In this document: positions 35,147-44,163 of the stretch, one piece after another
How positions within the stretch are numbered: the stretch's first letter is position 1
How the letters are laid out: every line of letters begins with the position of its first letter
Assembly (NCBI GenBank): GCA_036397455.1
Contig: DASWIX010000011.1
Coordinates: 1 to 64,000 of the forward strand
Direction of reading: 5' to 3'
From: JADFNB01 sp036397455
GTDB lineage: Bacteria > Gemmatimonadota > Gemmatimonadetes > Gemmatimonadales > GWC2-71-9
Length of the DNA stretch: 64,000 bases
Notes under the pieces: model-generated
What the model saw: only the letters and a program-made list of their open reading frames with translations
The model's database searches: none
What the model was told of the DNA's origin: nothing
Program-made: the position numbers and the translations under genes

Positions 35147-37474
35147 ATGATGTCACGCCGTCCGATATGCCTCCTTGCCGGCGCACTCGTCACCGCGGCC
35201 GGTTCGGTGGCGGCCCAGGAGTTCGAACTCACTGTCAACAACATCATGCGCGGGCCGGAGCTGGTCGGCCAGGCGCCGACGGGGCTGCGCGGTGGGTTTG
35301 GCGGTGGCGGGTTCAGTTGGTCGCCCGATAGCCGCTACCTCTACTTCCGCTGGAAACAACCCGGCGTCGACACCGGGTTGGTCGTCTACCGCGTGCGGCC
35401 GGACGGGGGCGCACCCGAACGTTTCGAGGAGGCCAATCCTGATACGATCGTCGCCGGCTCCGCCACCTGGTCTCCGGACCGTCGGCGGGCGGTGTTCGCG
35501 CTCGACGGCGATCTCGTCCTCTGGTCATCGGGCGGCACACGCCGCCTGACCAGTGGTGTGGGGCGCGAGTCGAACCCGCGGTGGTCGGCGGACGGGAACA
35601 CGGTCTACTTCCAGCGCGACGGCAACATCTTCGGGCTCAATCTCGAGACCGCCGCCCTGGCGCAGCTCACCGACATTCGGCGCGGCGCCGCGCCGAGAGA
35701 CGAGTCCGATCCCGAAGGCCAGCGGGCCTTCCTGGTCGAGCAGCAACGGCAGCTGTTTGACGTGATCCGCAGCGGACGTTACAAGAACCAGCCGTGGAAC
35801 CGCGAGCCCACCACCGACACCACCCAGCCCAAGCCGTTCTATCCCGGCCTGAACAAATCGGTGGGCGGCATGCAGATCACACCGGACGGGCGATACGTCT
35901 TGATGACCGTGGTCGAGCAGGCGCGCGATAGCCGGAACGTGTCGATGGCGCTGTGGATTACCGACGACGGGTACCTCGACACGTACACCGGGCGGACCAA
36001 GGTGGGGGACGCCCAGGGTCGATCGCGCGCGGCGGTGCTTGAGGTGGCCACCGGCGGGGTCACGTTTGTCGGAGACAGCATCGGCGAAGGCGAGCGCGAC
36101 ATCTCGGGTGTGGACGTCTCATCCAGTTCGCGGCACGGCTTGCTCCGGATCGTCGGGTTGAACGACGAAGATCGCTGGTGGGCGGTGGTCGACTTCGCGA
36201 CCGGCGAGCTACGCACCGTGGCGCACGACCACGACGACGCGTGGATCGGGTTTCCCGGGCCGAGCATCCCTAACGTGGGCGGGTTCCTGCGCGATGGCGA
36301 GACCGTCTACTTTGGATCGGAACGCACCGGCTGGGCCCATCTCTACACGGTCCCCGCTACCGGCGGCGATGCCGCGGCCGTGACCTCCGGCGAATGGGAG
36401 ACCTTGGGGGCGGAACTGTCGCCGGACGGCGAGCGGTGGTACCTGACCGCCAACCGAGAGAGTTTTGCGGAGGTGCATCTCTACACCGTCCCGGTACGGG
36501 GCGGGGCGATGACCCAGGTCACCGCCGGCGTCGGGCGGCAAGACGCCACGCCGTCGCCGGACGGACGCTGGCTCGCCATCTCCCATTCGCTATCGAATCA
36601 CCCGCCGGAGTTGTACATCCAGCAGAACCGCGCCGGCCGCGAGATGCGCCGGATCACGGAGAGTACGACCGAGGAGTGGCGCCGCTATCCGTGGATCGCG
36701 CCGGAGATCGTCATGATCACGGCCGACGATGGGGTCGAGGTTCCGGCCCGGCTCTACCGCCCGGCGGGACCGACCGCGCCGATGGGCCAGCGTCCGGCGG
36801 TCGTGTTCGTGCACGGCGCGGGGTACCTGCAGAACGTGCACAATTGGTGGTCCAACTACTATCGCGAATACATGTTCCACCACCTGCTCGCCGCACGCGG
36901 GTACACCGTTATCGACATGGACTATCGCGCCAGTGCGGGTCACGGCCGCGATTGGCGCACCGCGATCTACCAGTTCATGGGCGGGCGCGATCTCGACGAT
37001 CAGGTCGCCGGGGCACGGTGGTTGGTGCGGGAGATGGGTATCGACTCCACGCGCATCGGCCTGTACGGCGGCAGTTACGGCGGTTTCATGACGCTCATGG
37101 CCATGTTCACCAAGCCGGGCGTGTTCAAGGCCGGCGCCGCGCTGCGACCGGTGACCGATTGGGCGCATTACAACGATGGCTACACCTCGGGGATCCTGAA
37201 CGAGCCGCAGCACGATTCGTTGGCCTACCAGCGGTCGTCGCCCATCTATCACGCGGAGGGGCTCGAGGGGCACCTGTTGATCGCACACGGCATGGTCGAT
37301 GACAACGTGTTGTTCTACGATACCGCCCGACTCGCGCAGCGACTGATCGAACTCGGCAAGGAGAACTGGGAGGTCGCGATGTATCCCGCTGAGCGGCACG
37401 GGTTCACCGAGGTGGCCAGTTGGCGTGATGAGTATCGTCGCATCCTCAAGTTGTTCGAGGACACTCTCCGCTAG
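35147..37474 (+). CDS. S9-family prolyl oligopeptidase / DPP-IV-like peptidase
   Basis: A 775-residue exported serine peptidase. It has a signal peptide (1-24, ending SVAAQ), an N-terminal eight-blade-type propeller with WSPDSRYLYFRWK and SPDGRWLAISHS repeats (~50-510), and an alpha/beta-hydrolase domain (~530-775). The triad is Ser in GLYGGSYGGFM, Asp in AHGMVDDNVLF and His in PAERHGF. It degrades proline-containing peptides in the periplasm. ATG at 35147 (or 35150) follows CCAGGAG by about 6 bases. Confidence 0.93.
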   Translation: MMSRRPICLLAGALVTAAGSVAAQEFELTVNNIMRGPELVGQAPTGLRGGFGGGGFSWSPDSRYLYFRWKQPGVDTGLVVYRVRPDGGAPERFEEANPDTIVAGSATWSPDRRRAVFALDGDLVLWSSGGTRRLTSGVGRESNPRWSADGNTVYFQRDGNIFGLNLETAALAQLTDIRRGAAPRDESDPEGQRAFLVEQQRQLFDVIRSGRYKNQPWNREPTTDTTQPKPFYPGLNKSVGGMQITPDGRYVLMTVVEQARDSRNVSMALWITDDGYLDTYTGRTKVGDAQGRSRAAVLEVATGGVTFVGDSIGEGERDISGVDVSSSSRHGLLRIVGLNDEDRWWAVVDFATGELRTVAHDHDDAWIGFPGPSIPNVGGFLRDGETVYFGSERTGWAHLYTVPATGGDAAAVTSGEWETLGAELSPDGERWYLTANRESFAEVHLYTVPVRGGAMTQVTAGVGRQDATPSPDGRWLAISHSLSNHPPELYIQQNRAGREMRRITESTTEEWRRYPWIAPEIVMITADDGVEVPARLYRPAGPTAPMGQRPAVVFVHGAGYLQNVHNWWSNYYREYMFHHLLAARGYTVIDMDYRASAGHGRDWRTAIYQFMGGRDLDDQVAGARWLVREMGIDSTRIGLYGGSYGGFMTLMAMFTKPGVFKAGAALRPVTDWAHYNDGYTSGILNEPQHDSLAYQRSSPIYHAEGLEGHLLIAHGMVDDNVLFYDTARLAQRLIELGKENWEVAMYPAERHGFTEVASWRDEYRRILKLFEDTLR

Positions 37475-37487
37475 AACCCGTCGGAGG

Positions 37488-37519
37488 GGTGATGGGGCGC
37501 CGGTGTGCGCCCCATCACC
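37488..37519 (+). terminator. hairpin after S9 peptidase
   Basis: A perfect 13-bp stem (GGTGATGGGGCGC / GCGCCCCATCACC) with a 6-nt loop starts 13 bases after the stop codon. There is no T-run; the strength of the stem still suggests transcript end formation. Confidence 0.6.
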
Positions 37520-37619
37520 GCCGGCCGCTGGGTCCTGTGCCAGGTTGGCTTGCAGGAGCCGAGACGGCCCCGTACCTTAGCCTCATTCGCCTCGTACAAT
37601 TGCTCGTCCGGGAGTGCCA

Positions 37620-40352
37620 ATGATCCGTCTACGTGGTTTGTTTGCAATGGCGGTGCTCACCGCTGCCGTCTGGTCATGTGGGAAGACCGTCGTTGAGCCC
37701 CCCGATCCGGAACCGACGACCATCGAACTCAGCGCGGAAGTCGTGAGTCTCGATGCGTTGGGCGCCACCCAGTCGCTCACCGCCACTGTCAAGGATCAAG
37801 ACGGCAACGCGATGTCCGGCCAGTCGGTCACGTGGACCTCCGCCACGCCCGCCATCGCGACGGTGAGCGACGCAGGGGTCGTGACGGCGGTGGCCAACGG
37901 GACGGCAACGGTCACGGCCACATCGGGGTCGCTCAGCGCGGCCGCGAACGTGACGGTGGCGCAGGTACCAGCCAGCCTGGCGAAGATCGCGGGGGACGGG
38001 CAGATGGGTGAAGTCGGCGAAGATCTCGCGGAGGACATCGAGGTCGAGGTGCAGGACCGGCTGGGGAATCCGGTGCCCGGTGGGTCCGGCGGGGCGTTGG
38101 CGAGCGCGCTGGTGATGTTTGAGGTTACCGCGGGCGGTGGTTCGGTCAGTCCAGCCAGCGCTGCCGTCAACGTGAGCGGACGTGCGACCGCGACCTGGAC
38201 GCTCGGCACGAGTCCCGGTCCGCAGGGACTGTCCGCCACTGTCGCCGGCGGACAGGTGGCGACCCCGTTTGCCGCGTCGTTCACCTCGTCCGGTGTCGCG
38301 CTGACCCCCGGCGCCATTGCGGTCCAATCCGGCGATGCGCAGAGCGGTACCGTTGCGACGGCGCTCGCCAATCCGATTGTTGTCAGGGTGGCAGATGCGT
38401 TCGACAACGACATTGAAGGCGCGATCGTGACGTTTGCGGTCACAGGTGGTGGGGGAAGCGTGAACCCGCCTACCGCGACCACCGACGCGGGTGGGCTGGC
38501 GTCCGCAACCTGGACCCTCGGCAACGCGCCCGGCGCCAACGAATTGACGTTCTCGGTACCGGCGGTAACGCCGGGGACCGCGACGGCCACCGGCGTGGTC
38601 GGGCCGCCGGCCACGGTGACGGTCCAGGCAGGGGACGGGCAGAGCGCCGAGGTGAATACGGCGGTGACGACCGCGCCGTCGGTGGTGGTCGCCGATGTCG
38701 GTGGCAACGTGCTCGACGCCGTGAGCGTGACGTTCGCGGTCGCGTCCGGCGGTGGGAGCATCACCGGCCCCAGCGCCACGACCAACGCGAGCGGGATCGC
38801 GACGGTGGGAAGCTGGACGCTGGGGACGACGGCGGGCACGAATACGCTCGGTGCCACCGCGGGTGCGGCGACGCCGGCCACGATCAGCGCCACCGGCACC
38901 GCGGGCGCCGCCACGAGCGCCGCGGTGGATGTGGGCGACAACCAGGGGGCGATCGTCAACACGGCGGTCGCGATCCCACCGCGGGTGATCGTCACCGATG
39001 AGTTCAACAACCCCGTTGACGGCCACACGGTCGACTTCGCGGTGACGGGCGGCGGCGGCAGCATCACCGGTGCGTCCCAGCAAACGGGGACAGATGGGCT
39101 CGCCGCGGTCGGGAGCTGGACGCTCGGCCCGAGCGAAGGGGCCAATACGCTTACCGCCACCCCGGCAGGCCTGACCCCGGTGGTGTTCGCGGCGAACGGT
39201 GTAGCCGCGGCCCCGGCGAGCATCGCTGTCAATGATGGGGACAATCAGATTGGTCTCGTGGGCTTTGGCACCAACGTGGCCCCGTCGGTCCTGGTGCTCG
39301 ACGGCGGCGGTAATCCGTTCGTCGGAGCGCAGGTTGACTTTGCGGTCACAATGGGTGGCGGCAGCGTCACCGGTGCTTCGGTCACCTCCGACGCCGACGG
39401 GATTGCGCGGGTGGGCAAGTGGACGCTCGGCGCGGCGCCCGGAACCAACACGATGACTGCCACCGCGGTCGGGGCTGGTATCTCGGGTAATCCGGTGACG
39501 TTCACGGCCAACGGGCAGGTATCGGCGTTCAACATTGAGGTGCGGTATCTTTCGACCGTCACGGCCACGCAGCAGGCGGCCTTCGACAGCGCCGTGGCCA
39601 AGTGGATGCGACTCGTAATCGGCGATTTGAGCAATGTCCAGGTGACCGTTGCTGCTGGTGCGTGCGCCACAGGCCAGCCGGCGCTCAACGAGACAGTCGA
39701 TGATGTGGTGATCTTCGCGACCCTCGCGCCAATCGACGGACCCGGCCAGATCATTGGTCAGGCTGGCCCGTGTCTGATCCGCACGAACGGGTTCCTCACG
39801 ATCGTCGGCACCATGACGTTCGACACTGACGACTTGGCGCCGATCGAAGCGGCGGGGCAACTCCCGTCGGTCATTCTCCACGAAATGGGCCATGTGATTG
39901 GTATTGGGACACTGTGGCCACTGCTGGGATTCTTGCAGAACCCCTCGTTGCCCAGCAGCCCTGGCGTCGACACCCACTTCACCGGGCCCATGGCCATCGC
40001 CGCATTCGACGCCCTAGGCGGGACGTCCTATACCGGTGGCGCCAAAGTACCGGTAGAGAACACGCAGGGGGGGCAGGGGACGCGCGACGGACACTGGCGA
40101 GAATCGACGTTCGATGAGGAGCTGATGACCGGATTCACCGACACCGGGGGAATGCCGTTGAGTAGCATGACCGTAGCGTCGCTGTGGGACCTCGGATATG
40201 CGGTCAATCTGGACGCTGCGGATCCCTACGTGCATACGTTCACGCTGCGCGCCGGATCGAGCGGTAATGTCCGGCTCCTGAACGACATTAGGCGCGGACC
40301 GGTTTACGTGGTGAATTCCGCCGGGGAGATCGTCAATGTCGTTCAGCAATAG
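37620..40352 (+). CDS. Ig-repeat lipoprotein with C-terminal leishmanolysin-like metalloprotease
   Basis: A 910-residue cell-surface lipoprotein. Lipobox (AAVWSC, lipid Cys at residue ~18) is followed by a BIG2-like domain (~30-115). About six bacterial Ig-like repeats of ~95 residues follow, each with the core 'V.FAV..GGGS..G....T...G.A..G.WTLG...G.NTLTAT'. The C-terminal ~250 residues hold a zinc-protease motif VILHEMGHVIGIGTLW and a distal Met in EELMTGFTD, as in leishmanolysin-like (M8-related) enzymes. CGGGAG 5-6 bases upstream supports ATG 37620 over GTG 37614. Likely an outer-membrane-anchored protease on an Ig stalk. Confidence 0.88.
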   Translation: MIRLRGLFAMAVLTAAVWSCGKTVVEPPDPEPTTIELSAEVVSLDALGATQSLTATVKDQDGNAMSGQSVTWTSATPAIATVSDAGVVTAVANGTATVTATSGSLSAAANVTVAQVPASLAKIAGDGQMGEVGEDLAEDIEVEVQDRLGNPVPGGSGGALASALVMFEVTAGGGSVSPASAAVNVSGRATATWTLGTSPGPQGLSATVAGGQVATPFAASFTSSGVALTPGAIAVQSGDAQSGTVATALANPIVVRVADAFDNDIEGAIVTFAVTGGGGSVNPPTATTDAGGLASATWTLGNAPGANELTFSVPAVTPGTATATGVVGPPATVTVQAGDGQSAEVNTAVTTAPSVVVADVGGNVLDAVSVTFAVASGGGSITGPSATTNASGIATVGSWTLGTTAGTNTLGATAGAATPATISATGTAGAATSAAVDVGDNQGAIVNTAVAIPPRVIVTDEFNNPVDGHTVDFAVTGGGGSITGASQQTGTDGLAAVGSWTLGPSEGANTLTATPAGLTPVVFAANGVAAAPASIAVNDGDNQIGLVGFGTNVAPSVLVLDGGGNPFVGAQVDFAVTMGGGSVTGASVTSDADGIARVGKWTLGAAPGTNTMTATAVGAGISGNPVTFTANGQVSAFNIEVRYLSTVTATQQAAFDSAVAKWMRLVIGDLSNVQVTVAAGACATGQPALNETVDDVVIFATLAPIDGPGQIIGQAGPCLIRTNGFLTIVGTMTFDTDDLAPIEAAGQLPSVILHEMGHVIGIGTLWPLLGFLQNPSLPSSPGVDTHFTGPMAIAAFDALGGTSYTGGAKVPVENTQGGQGTRDGHWRESTFDEELMTGFTDTGGMPLSSMTVASLWDLGYAVNLDAADPYVHTFTLRAGSSGNVRLLNDIRRGPVYVVNSAGEIVNVVQQ

Positions 40353-40956
40353 TCGGCCCGCCGTCAGTCGCCAGGCCACGGTGTTCGTTGTCCTCATGAT
40401 GACGACGGCGCTTGCCTGTGGGCGAGGCCGGGGTCGAGACACCGAGCGCGCTGCGGCCAATGCCACTGACCGATGCACGCCTACCGAAGGAACACTGCCC
40501 GCCGACGTGATCGTCGAAGGCTGGGAGGGAGCCTACCGGCTATCTCTCGTACGCACCGGTGACGAGGACCAGTTCGTGCAAGGGACGTTGAGGCTGCGTC
40601 CGCAGGTCGATTCACTGCGTGCAATCCTCACCATTGCGGGTACTATAGATACGGTATCGACGATTCCGCTCATTGGGGTTGCCTCGATCGACGTTGAGTC
40701 GGTGGGAGCGCTCAGGCTCGGTGACCTCATGTCTGACGATCCGATACGCCCTGGGGTGGCACTCGTTCACGGTCCAGGTCAGATCGTACTGCGGCTTGGT
40801 TCTGATGCGAATCTGAGGGAGATGCCGAGGTTTGATGGCGGCTATCTATCGTTGTTTGTCCGAGCCGCGGATAGCGCGGGGTTCAGGGGTATCTGGGCAA
40901 GCGGCGTGGTAACCCAAACAGCGTCCGGCTGGTTTTGCGCCTCACGGAGAGGCTGA
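40336..40956 (+). CDS. hypothetical lipoprotein
   Basis: A 206-residue protein with an N-terminal hydrophobic segment (about 13-27) and a possible lipobox (TTALAC). The mature part is beta-rich (GAYRLSLVRTG..., GTLRLRPQV, GTIDTVSTIPLIGVASIDVE), reminiscent of small lipocalin-like secreted proteins, but no family is recognised. It overlaps the end of the Ig-repeat protease gene by 17 nt and is thus coupled to it. Confidence 0.6.
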   Translation: MSFSNSRPAVSRQATVFVVLMMTTALACGRGRGRDTERAAANATDRCTPTEGTLPADVIVEGWEGAYRLSLVRTGDEDQFVQGTLRLRPQVDSLRAILTIAGTIDTVSTIPLIGVASIDVESVGALRLGDLMSDDPIRPGVALVHGPGQIVLRLGSDANLREMPRFDGGYLSLFVRAADSAGFRGIWASGVVTQTASGWFCASRRG

Positions 40957-40970
40957 TGTCGGTACTTCGG

Positions 40971-40998
40971 GAAGCGGGGGCGGGCTCGCCCCCGCTTC
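40971..40998. terminator. bidirectional hairpin between convergent genes
   Basis: Perfect 12-bp stem GAAGCGGGGGCG / CGCCCCCGCTTC with a GGCT loop lies between the stops of the plus-strand lipoprotein (40956) and the minus-strand lipoprotein (41033). It could end both transcripts. Confidence 0.65.
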
Positions 40999-41032
40999 TG
41001 CACATCGCGGGCTACCGTGCCGGTGATGCTCG

Positions 41033-41932
41033 CTAGCACGAGCCAGCAAGCTGCATCATGACTGTATCTGCCCTTCCCCATGGATCGACCACACGTACCC
41101 GAACTCTAACCGACCAAAGTAAACCCGATGCCCCCTGGGCATAGACGGATCCGGCGTGCTGAAACACCCAGGGAGCGGTACAAGTACTGTTGGGGGCATT
41201 CCAGTTGTCCCAGTAGTAACTAAGGGGCTGAAGGCCATTTGACGGGCTGGCGTCGAAGTCGTAGTACGCAATATCGGCCCAACCGATCGGGGTCGATGCT
41301 GTGTAGGACCAGTTGGCCACGACCGGAAGGTACTCTGCTTCCCCCCCGAGTCCCGCTGCGCAGAAGACCTCTGGGTCCTCCCACTCAACGGTTTCCTGAT
41401 TGTCTATGCAAACATGCAGTTCGTCGTGACTGGCTTCGGCATTCGCCCAGCATGTTAGCGGGTCCGTAATCCCTGCGGGGCAGGTGCCCACGAAGCTACG
41501 GATTCGGATGCCTGCTTGACCCACGCTGGGAACGATTGGAATCGTGTGCGTGACCTTTCCGCTGGAGAACGTCTCGGCGCCCACAAAGTGGGCCACGTAG
41601 TCCGAGGCGGTAGCGTAATTCAGCACCACGACCGCCGAAAAGAACGGAGGGCTTCCAGCCGTAAATGTCGGATCGTACCGAAGTCTGATCGTGTCCACGG
41701 CTCCGTTGAACGCAACGGCCCCTTCATTGCAGGGATTGGAGGTTCCAAGAAACTCGACATCGGTCCCGAGATCTCCTTCGTTTATGATGCATGCGGGTAC
41801 GGTCCCGCCCCCGCCTTCGCCGGGGTCAATGGCCTCTCGGAGATTCGGCCCGGCTGGGGCGTCGTAGTCCGTGCCACATCCGAGTGCTGCAACCAGCGTC
41901 AGGACCATGCGTCTGGCAAAAGCGTGTTCCAT
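41033..41932 (-). CDS. hypothetical secreted lipoprotein, cysteine-containing
   Basis: A 299-residue predicted lipoprotein: MEHAFARRMVLTLVAALGC gives a signal peptide with lipobox and lipid Cys at 19. The mature protein has several Cys pairs and a beta-rich C-terminus with an Ig/PKD flavour (PVVANWSYTASTPIGWAD, WSVRVRVRVVDPWGRADTV). GGAGG five bases before the ATG at 41932 makes it a better start than the ATG at 41956. No functional family recognised. Base composition is lower in GC than the core genome. Confidence 0.65.
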   Translation of the reverse strand: MEHAFARRMVLTLVAALGCGTDYDAPAGPNLREAIDPGEGGGGTVPACIINEGDLGTDVEFLGTSNPCNEGAVAFNGAVDTIRLRYDPTFTAGSPPFFSAVVVLNYATASDYVAHFVGAETFSSGKVTHTIPIVPSVGQAGIRIRSFVGTCPAGITDPLTCWANAEASHDELHVCIDNQETVEWEDPEVFCAAGLGGEAEYLPVVANWSYTASTPIGWADIAYYDFDASPSNGLQPLSYYWDNWNAPNSTCTAPWVFQHAGSVYAQGASGLLWSVRVRVRVVDPWGRADTVMMQLAGSC

Positions 41933-42285
41933 CTGCGCCTCCGTTCTCGGGTTCATTCATTATCTGCTCCTCAGCACCAACACCCGAAGGCAAGATGCGG
42001 GGGGGGGGGCGATGTTACAAGTGGATTCCGATCCGGTCCTTTGTGGCGCGCCGACACCGGCGCCTGCTTGTTACTCGATACAGTAGCGTCGTTGGGATGG
42101 ATGGCCAGGTGGGTACTTGAGGCAGCCGCGGCGCGTCTGACAGCCGACACGCCCCCGCGCGACGCGCTCGGATACGTCCGGGGGTGGCGGCGCGTGAACC
42201 GGGGCAAGTGGCATCGCGACGCCGGAATGGTCGTGGATGTTTCTGCGCCCTCCGAACCGATTGACCTAGTCGGATCTCCCCGACA
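41933..42285. other. gene-poor stretch with an 11-G tract
   Basis: No convincing gene was found here. The minus-strand leader of the preceding lipoprotein occupies the left edge. A homopolymer of eleven G lies at 41999-42009, about 65 bases upstream of that lipoprotein's start codon. The frames between 42080 and 42270 that stay open look like chance reading in GC-rich DNA. Confidence 0.5.
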
Positions 42286-42319
42286 ACGAAAAAGGGGGGC
42301 GGTTGTCCGCCCCCCCTTT
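42286..42319 (-). terminator. strong terminator for the 42343-42825 gene
   Basis: On the minus strand a G-rich arm, ACAA loop and CCGCCCCCCTTT arm form a >10-bp stem followed by a T5 run (TTTTTCG), 24 bases beyond the stop of the minus-strand gene. It has the classic Rho-independent shape. Confidence 0.75.
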
Positions 42320-42342
42320 CCATTGTGTCGTCAGCAGATCGG

Positions 42343-42825
42343 TTACGGTGTCGTAGGCACCGCCTCGTACGCCACCGCAACCACGATCTTGAACCACGGC
42401 GCCGCGTGCTTGCCGTTGTGCCGTTCCACCGCATGACACGCCGCCGAGACGCCGGCGACCACCTCGCGCACGAACTTCTCGGGCAGGCTCTCGCTCCCGG
42501 CAGGCAGTGTCACCGAGGCCACGTAGTCGTTCAGGAAACACCGGTTGGCCGACGCCGTGCGTTGCGGCGTGGCGAACACCCGGTCATGCTCCAGGCGCAA
42601 CGTCAACTCGACGCGGTCGTCGATCGCGTGCAGTTGCGTGATGATCGATCCGGATCCGACGCCGTCCGGAAAGTCCAGCGGCGATACGAGGCGCGCGAGC
42701 CGATCGGAAACTCGGGGCGACATGGCGGGTTCATGTCCCGTCACCCGCGCCACGAGCGCCGCCACGGCCTCGAGCAGGCCGCTCGATATCGAGGGGGGTG
42801 AAGTCACCCAGCATGGCGCGTTCAT
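42343..42825 (-). CDS. conserved-looking hypothetical protein, 160 aa
   Basis: A 160-residue protein without signal peptide or membrane helix. It reads as real coding sequence: alternating helix/strand pattern, for example SGSIITQLHAIDDRVELTLRLEHDRVF and EKFVREVVAGVSAACHAVERHNGKHAAPWFKIVVAVAYEA. GGAG 6-7 bases before the ATG at 42825 and a strong terminator just after the stop support a single-gene unit. No family recognised; cytoplasmic by appearance. Confidence 0.6.
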   Translation of the reverse strand: MNAPCWVTSPPSISSGLLEAVAALVARVTGHEPAMSPRVSDRLARLVSPLDFPDGVGSGSIITQLHAIDDRVELTLRLEHDRVFATPQRTASANRCFLNDYVASVTLPAGSESLPEKFVREVVAGVSAACHAVERHNGKHAAPWFKIVVAVAYEAVPTTP

Positions 42826-43090
42826 AATCCGCTCCGGTGGTATCTACCCCGGTAAGCCGCGAGAAGCGTGCCAGGTTCCTGTCCCGGCCGAGGCGGAATG
42901 CAACCGGCTGTGCAACAACGGGTTGGATAGAGCATGCCCGAACATACGACATTTCGGAACTTCGCGGAACATGTCGCTTTCCGCGGTCGGTCGGGGCGGC
43001 GGTACACGGACCACCGGTCCGGCGTGACACGCGGCACCGCCGCAATGGCACGTGCGGTGGCTTGCCTCCCGTCGTCGCGCCGCCCATATC

Positions 43091-43765
43091 ATGGCCGTGG
43101 ATTCCCCTTGGCGTGTGGCGATGCCTCGTGTCTGGTGCTGGGCACCCCTGTGCGTGATCGGCGCGATCGGCTGCGGCCAGCCGGCCGCACCCGTCGAGTC
43201 GCTCGAGGGTCCCGCCATTGTTCTGCGACCATCGTCGGTCGGCCTCGACGCGATCGGCGATCGGGCGCAGGTCGTCGCGACGGTGGTGGACGACAGCGGC
43301 AAGGCCGTGCCCGATGCACCGATCTCCTGGCAATCCGGCGACCCCACGGTCGCGACGGTGACCGGCGGGCTCGTCATCGCGGTCCGCAACGGCACGACGT
43401 TCGTGCGCGCCCGGTCGGACACGCTGGAGGCCGCGCTGCGCGTCGAGGTGCGGCAGGTGGGGTCGGTATTGTTCAAGGTGTCGGGCGACGTGCAGGACGG
43501 CGTGGTGGGCGAGCCGCTCACCGGCGCGCTGGTCGCACGGGTGGATGACAAGTTCGGCCATCCGGTGGGTGACGTCACCGTGTATTTCCGTGTGGTGTCC
43601 GGCGGCGGAACGCTGAGTCTCGAATCTCCCAAGACAGGAGCCACGGGGCGCGCGTCGACTCGCTGGACGTTGGGGCCGGTGGAGGGATCGCAGTTCGTCG
43701 CCGCGTCGCTCACGCCCGGTGCGGTGACCCCGGCGCTGTACAACGCGTTCGCGCGAGTCCGTTAA
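43091..43765 (+). CDS. Ig-like domain lipoprotein
   Basis: A 224-residue lipoprotein (lipobox VIGAIGC) with a BIG2-like domain (GPAIVLRPSSVGLDAIGDRAQVVATVVDDSGK...) and one Ig-like domain (VYFRVVSGGGTLSLESPKTGATGRASTRWTLGPVEG). The latter matches the repeat of the large Ig-repeat protease at 37620-40352. It is much shorter and has no enzymatic domain. Start is ATG 43091 or ATG 43121; neither has a clear ribosome site. Confidence 0.72.
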   Translation: MAVDSPWRVAMPRVWCWAPLCVIGAIGCGQPAAPVESLEGPAIVLRPSSVGLDAIGDRAQVVATVVDDSGKAVPDAPISWQSGDPTVATVTGGLVIAVRNGTTFVRARSDTLEAALRVEVRQVGSVLFKVSGDVQDGVVGEPLTGALVARVDDKFGHPVGDVTVYFRVVSGGGTLSLESPKTGATGRASTRWTLGPVEGSQFVAASLTPGAVTPALYNAFARVR

Positions 43766-43778
43766 CGCCCGATCGTAG

Positions 43779-43851
43779 TGGAGCGGATGGGGTTCGAACC
43801 CACGACCCCCGGCTTGCAAAGCCGGTGCTCTCCCAGCTGAGCTACCGCCCC
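43779..43851 (-). tRNA. tRNA-Ala(TGC)
   Basis: A complete cloverleaf is readable on the minus strand. The 5' GGGGCGG pairs with 3' CCGCTCC plus discriminator A, including the G3-U70 wobble that is the alanine identity element. The D-arm is AGCTCAGCTGGGAGAGC, the anticodon loop CTTTGCAAG (TGC), and the T-arm GGTTCGAACC. CCA is not encoded. Length is 73 nt. Confidence 0.97.
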
Positions 43852-44163
43852 AAAGTGCGTAACGACCGCGACATCCGACATCAGGTCGCCCCCAATGTAC
43901 CAACGCGGTAGGTCTCCTCGGTAGGTCGCCGAGTATCCCTTCCCGATGCCCAGGTCTTCGTTCCGCGGCGGCTCCCGTGAAGCCGCCGGTGGCATCGCCA
44001 TCCCCCATGGTGCTCGGCTGATTCGGCGTCACACCCGTCAGCCTCGAATCGCGTCCCGTTCTTGCCGAAGGGTGCGATAGCTCCACGCGGTTCCAGCCTC
44101 CTGTAACGCCTGCACCATCCCCCGCATCCTCATCTTTGGAACCCATATTCCGGGGGGGAGCCG
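43852..44163. other. non-coding left part of element copy A
   Basis: Between the tRNA and the HTH frame. It contains the tandem CGGTAGGTC..CGGTAGGTC at 43906 onward and an inverted repeat GGCGGCT/AGCCGCC around 43970; the latter is disrupted by a G-to-A change in copy B. No gene is supported. Confidence 0.5.

Noticed and set aside
37674..39977. 767-residue minus-strand frame opposite the Ig-repeat protease
   Set aside because: Repetitive mirror of the Ig repeats and no recognisable features. The lipobox and protease motif on the plus strand establish the real gene.
42080..42436. Plus-strand frame beginning near GWMARWVLEAAAARL
   Set aside because: It runs through the terminator and the antisense of a better supported minus-strand gene. 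There is no ribosome site or family resemblance.
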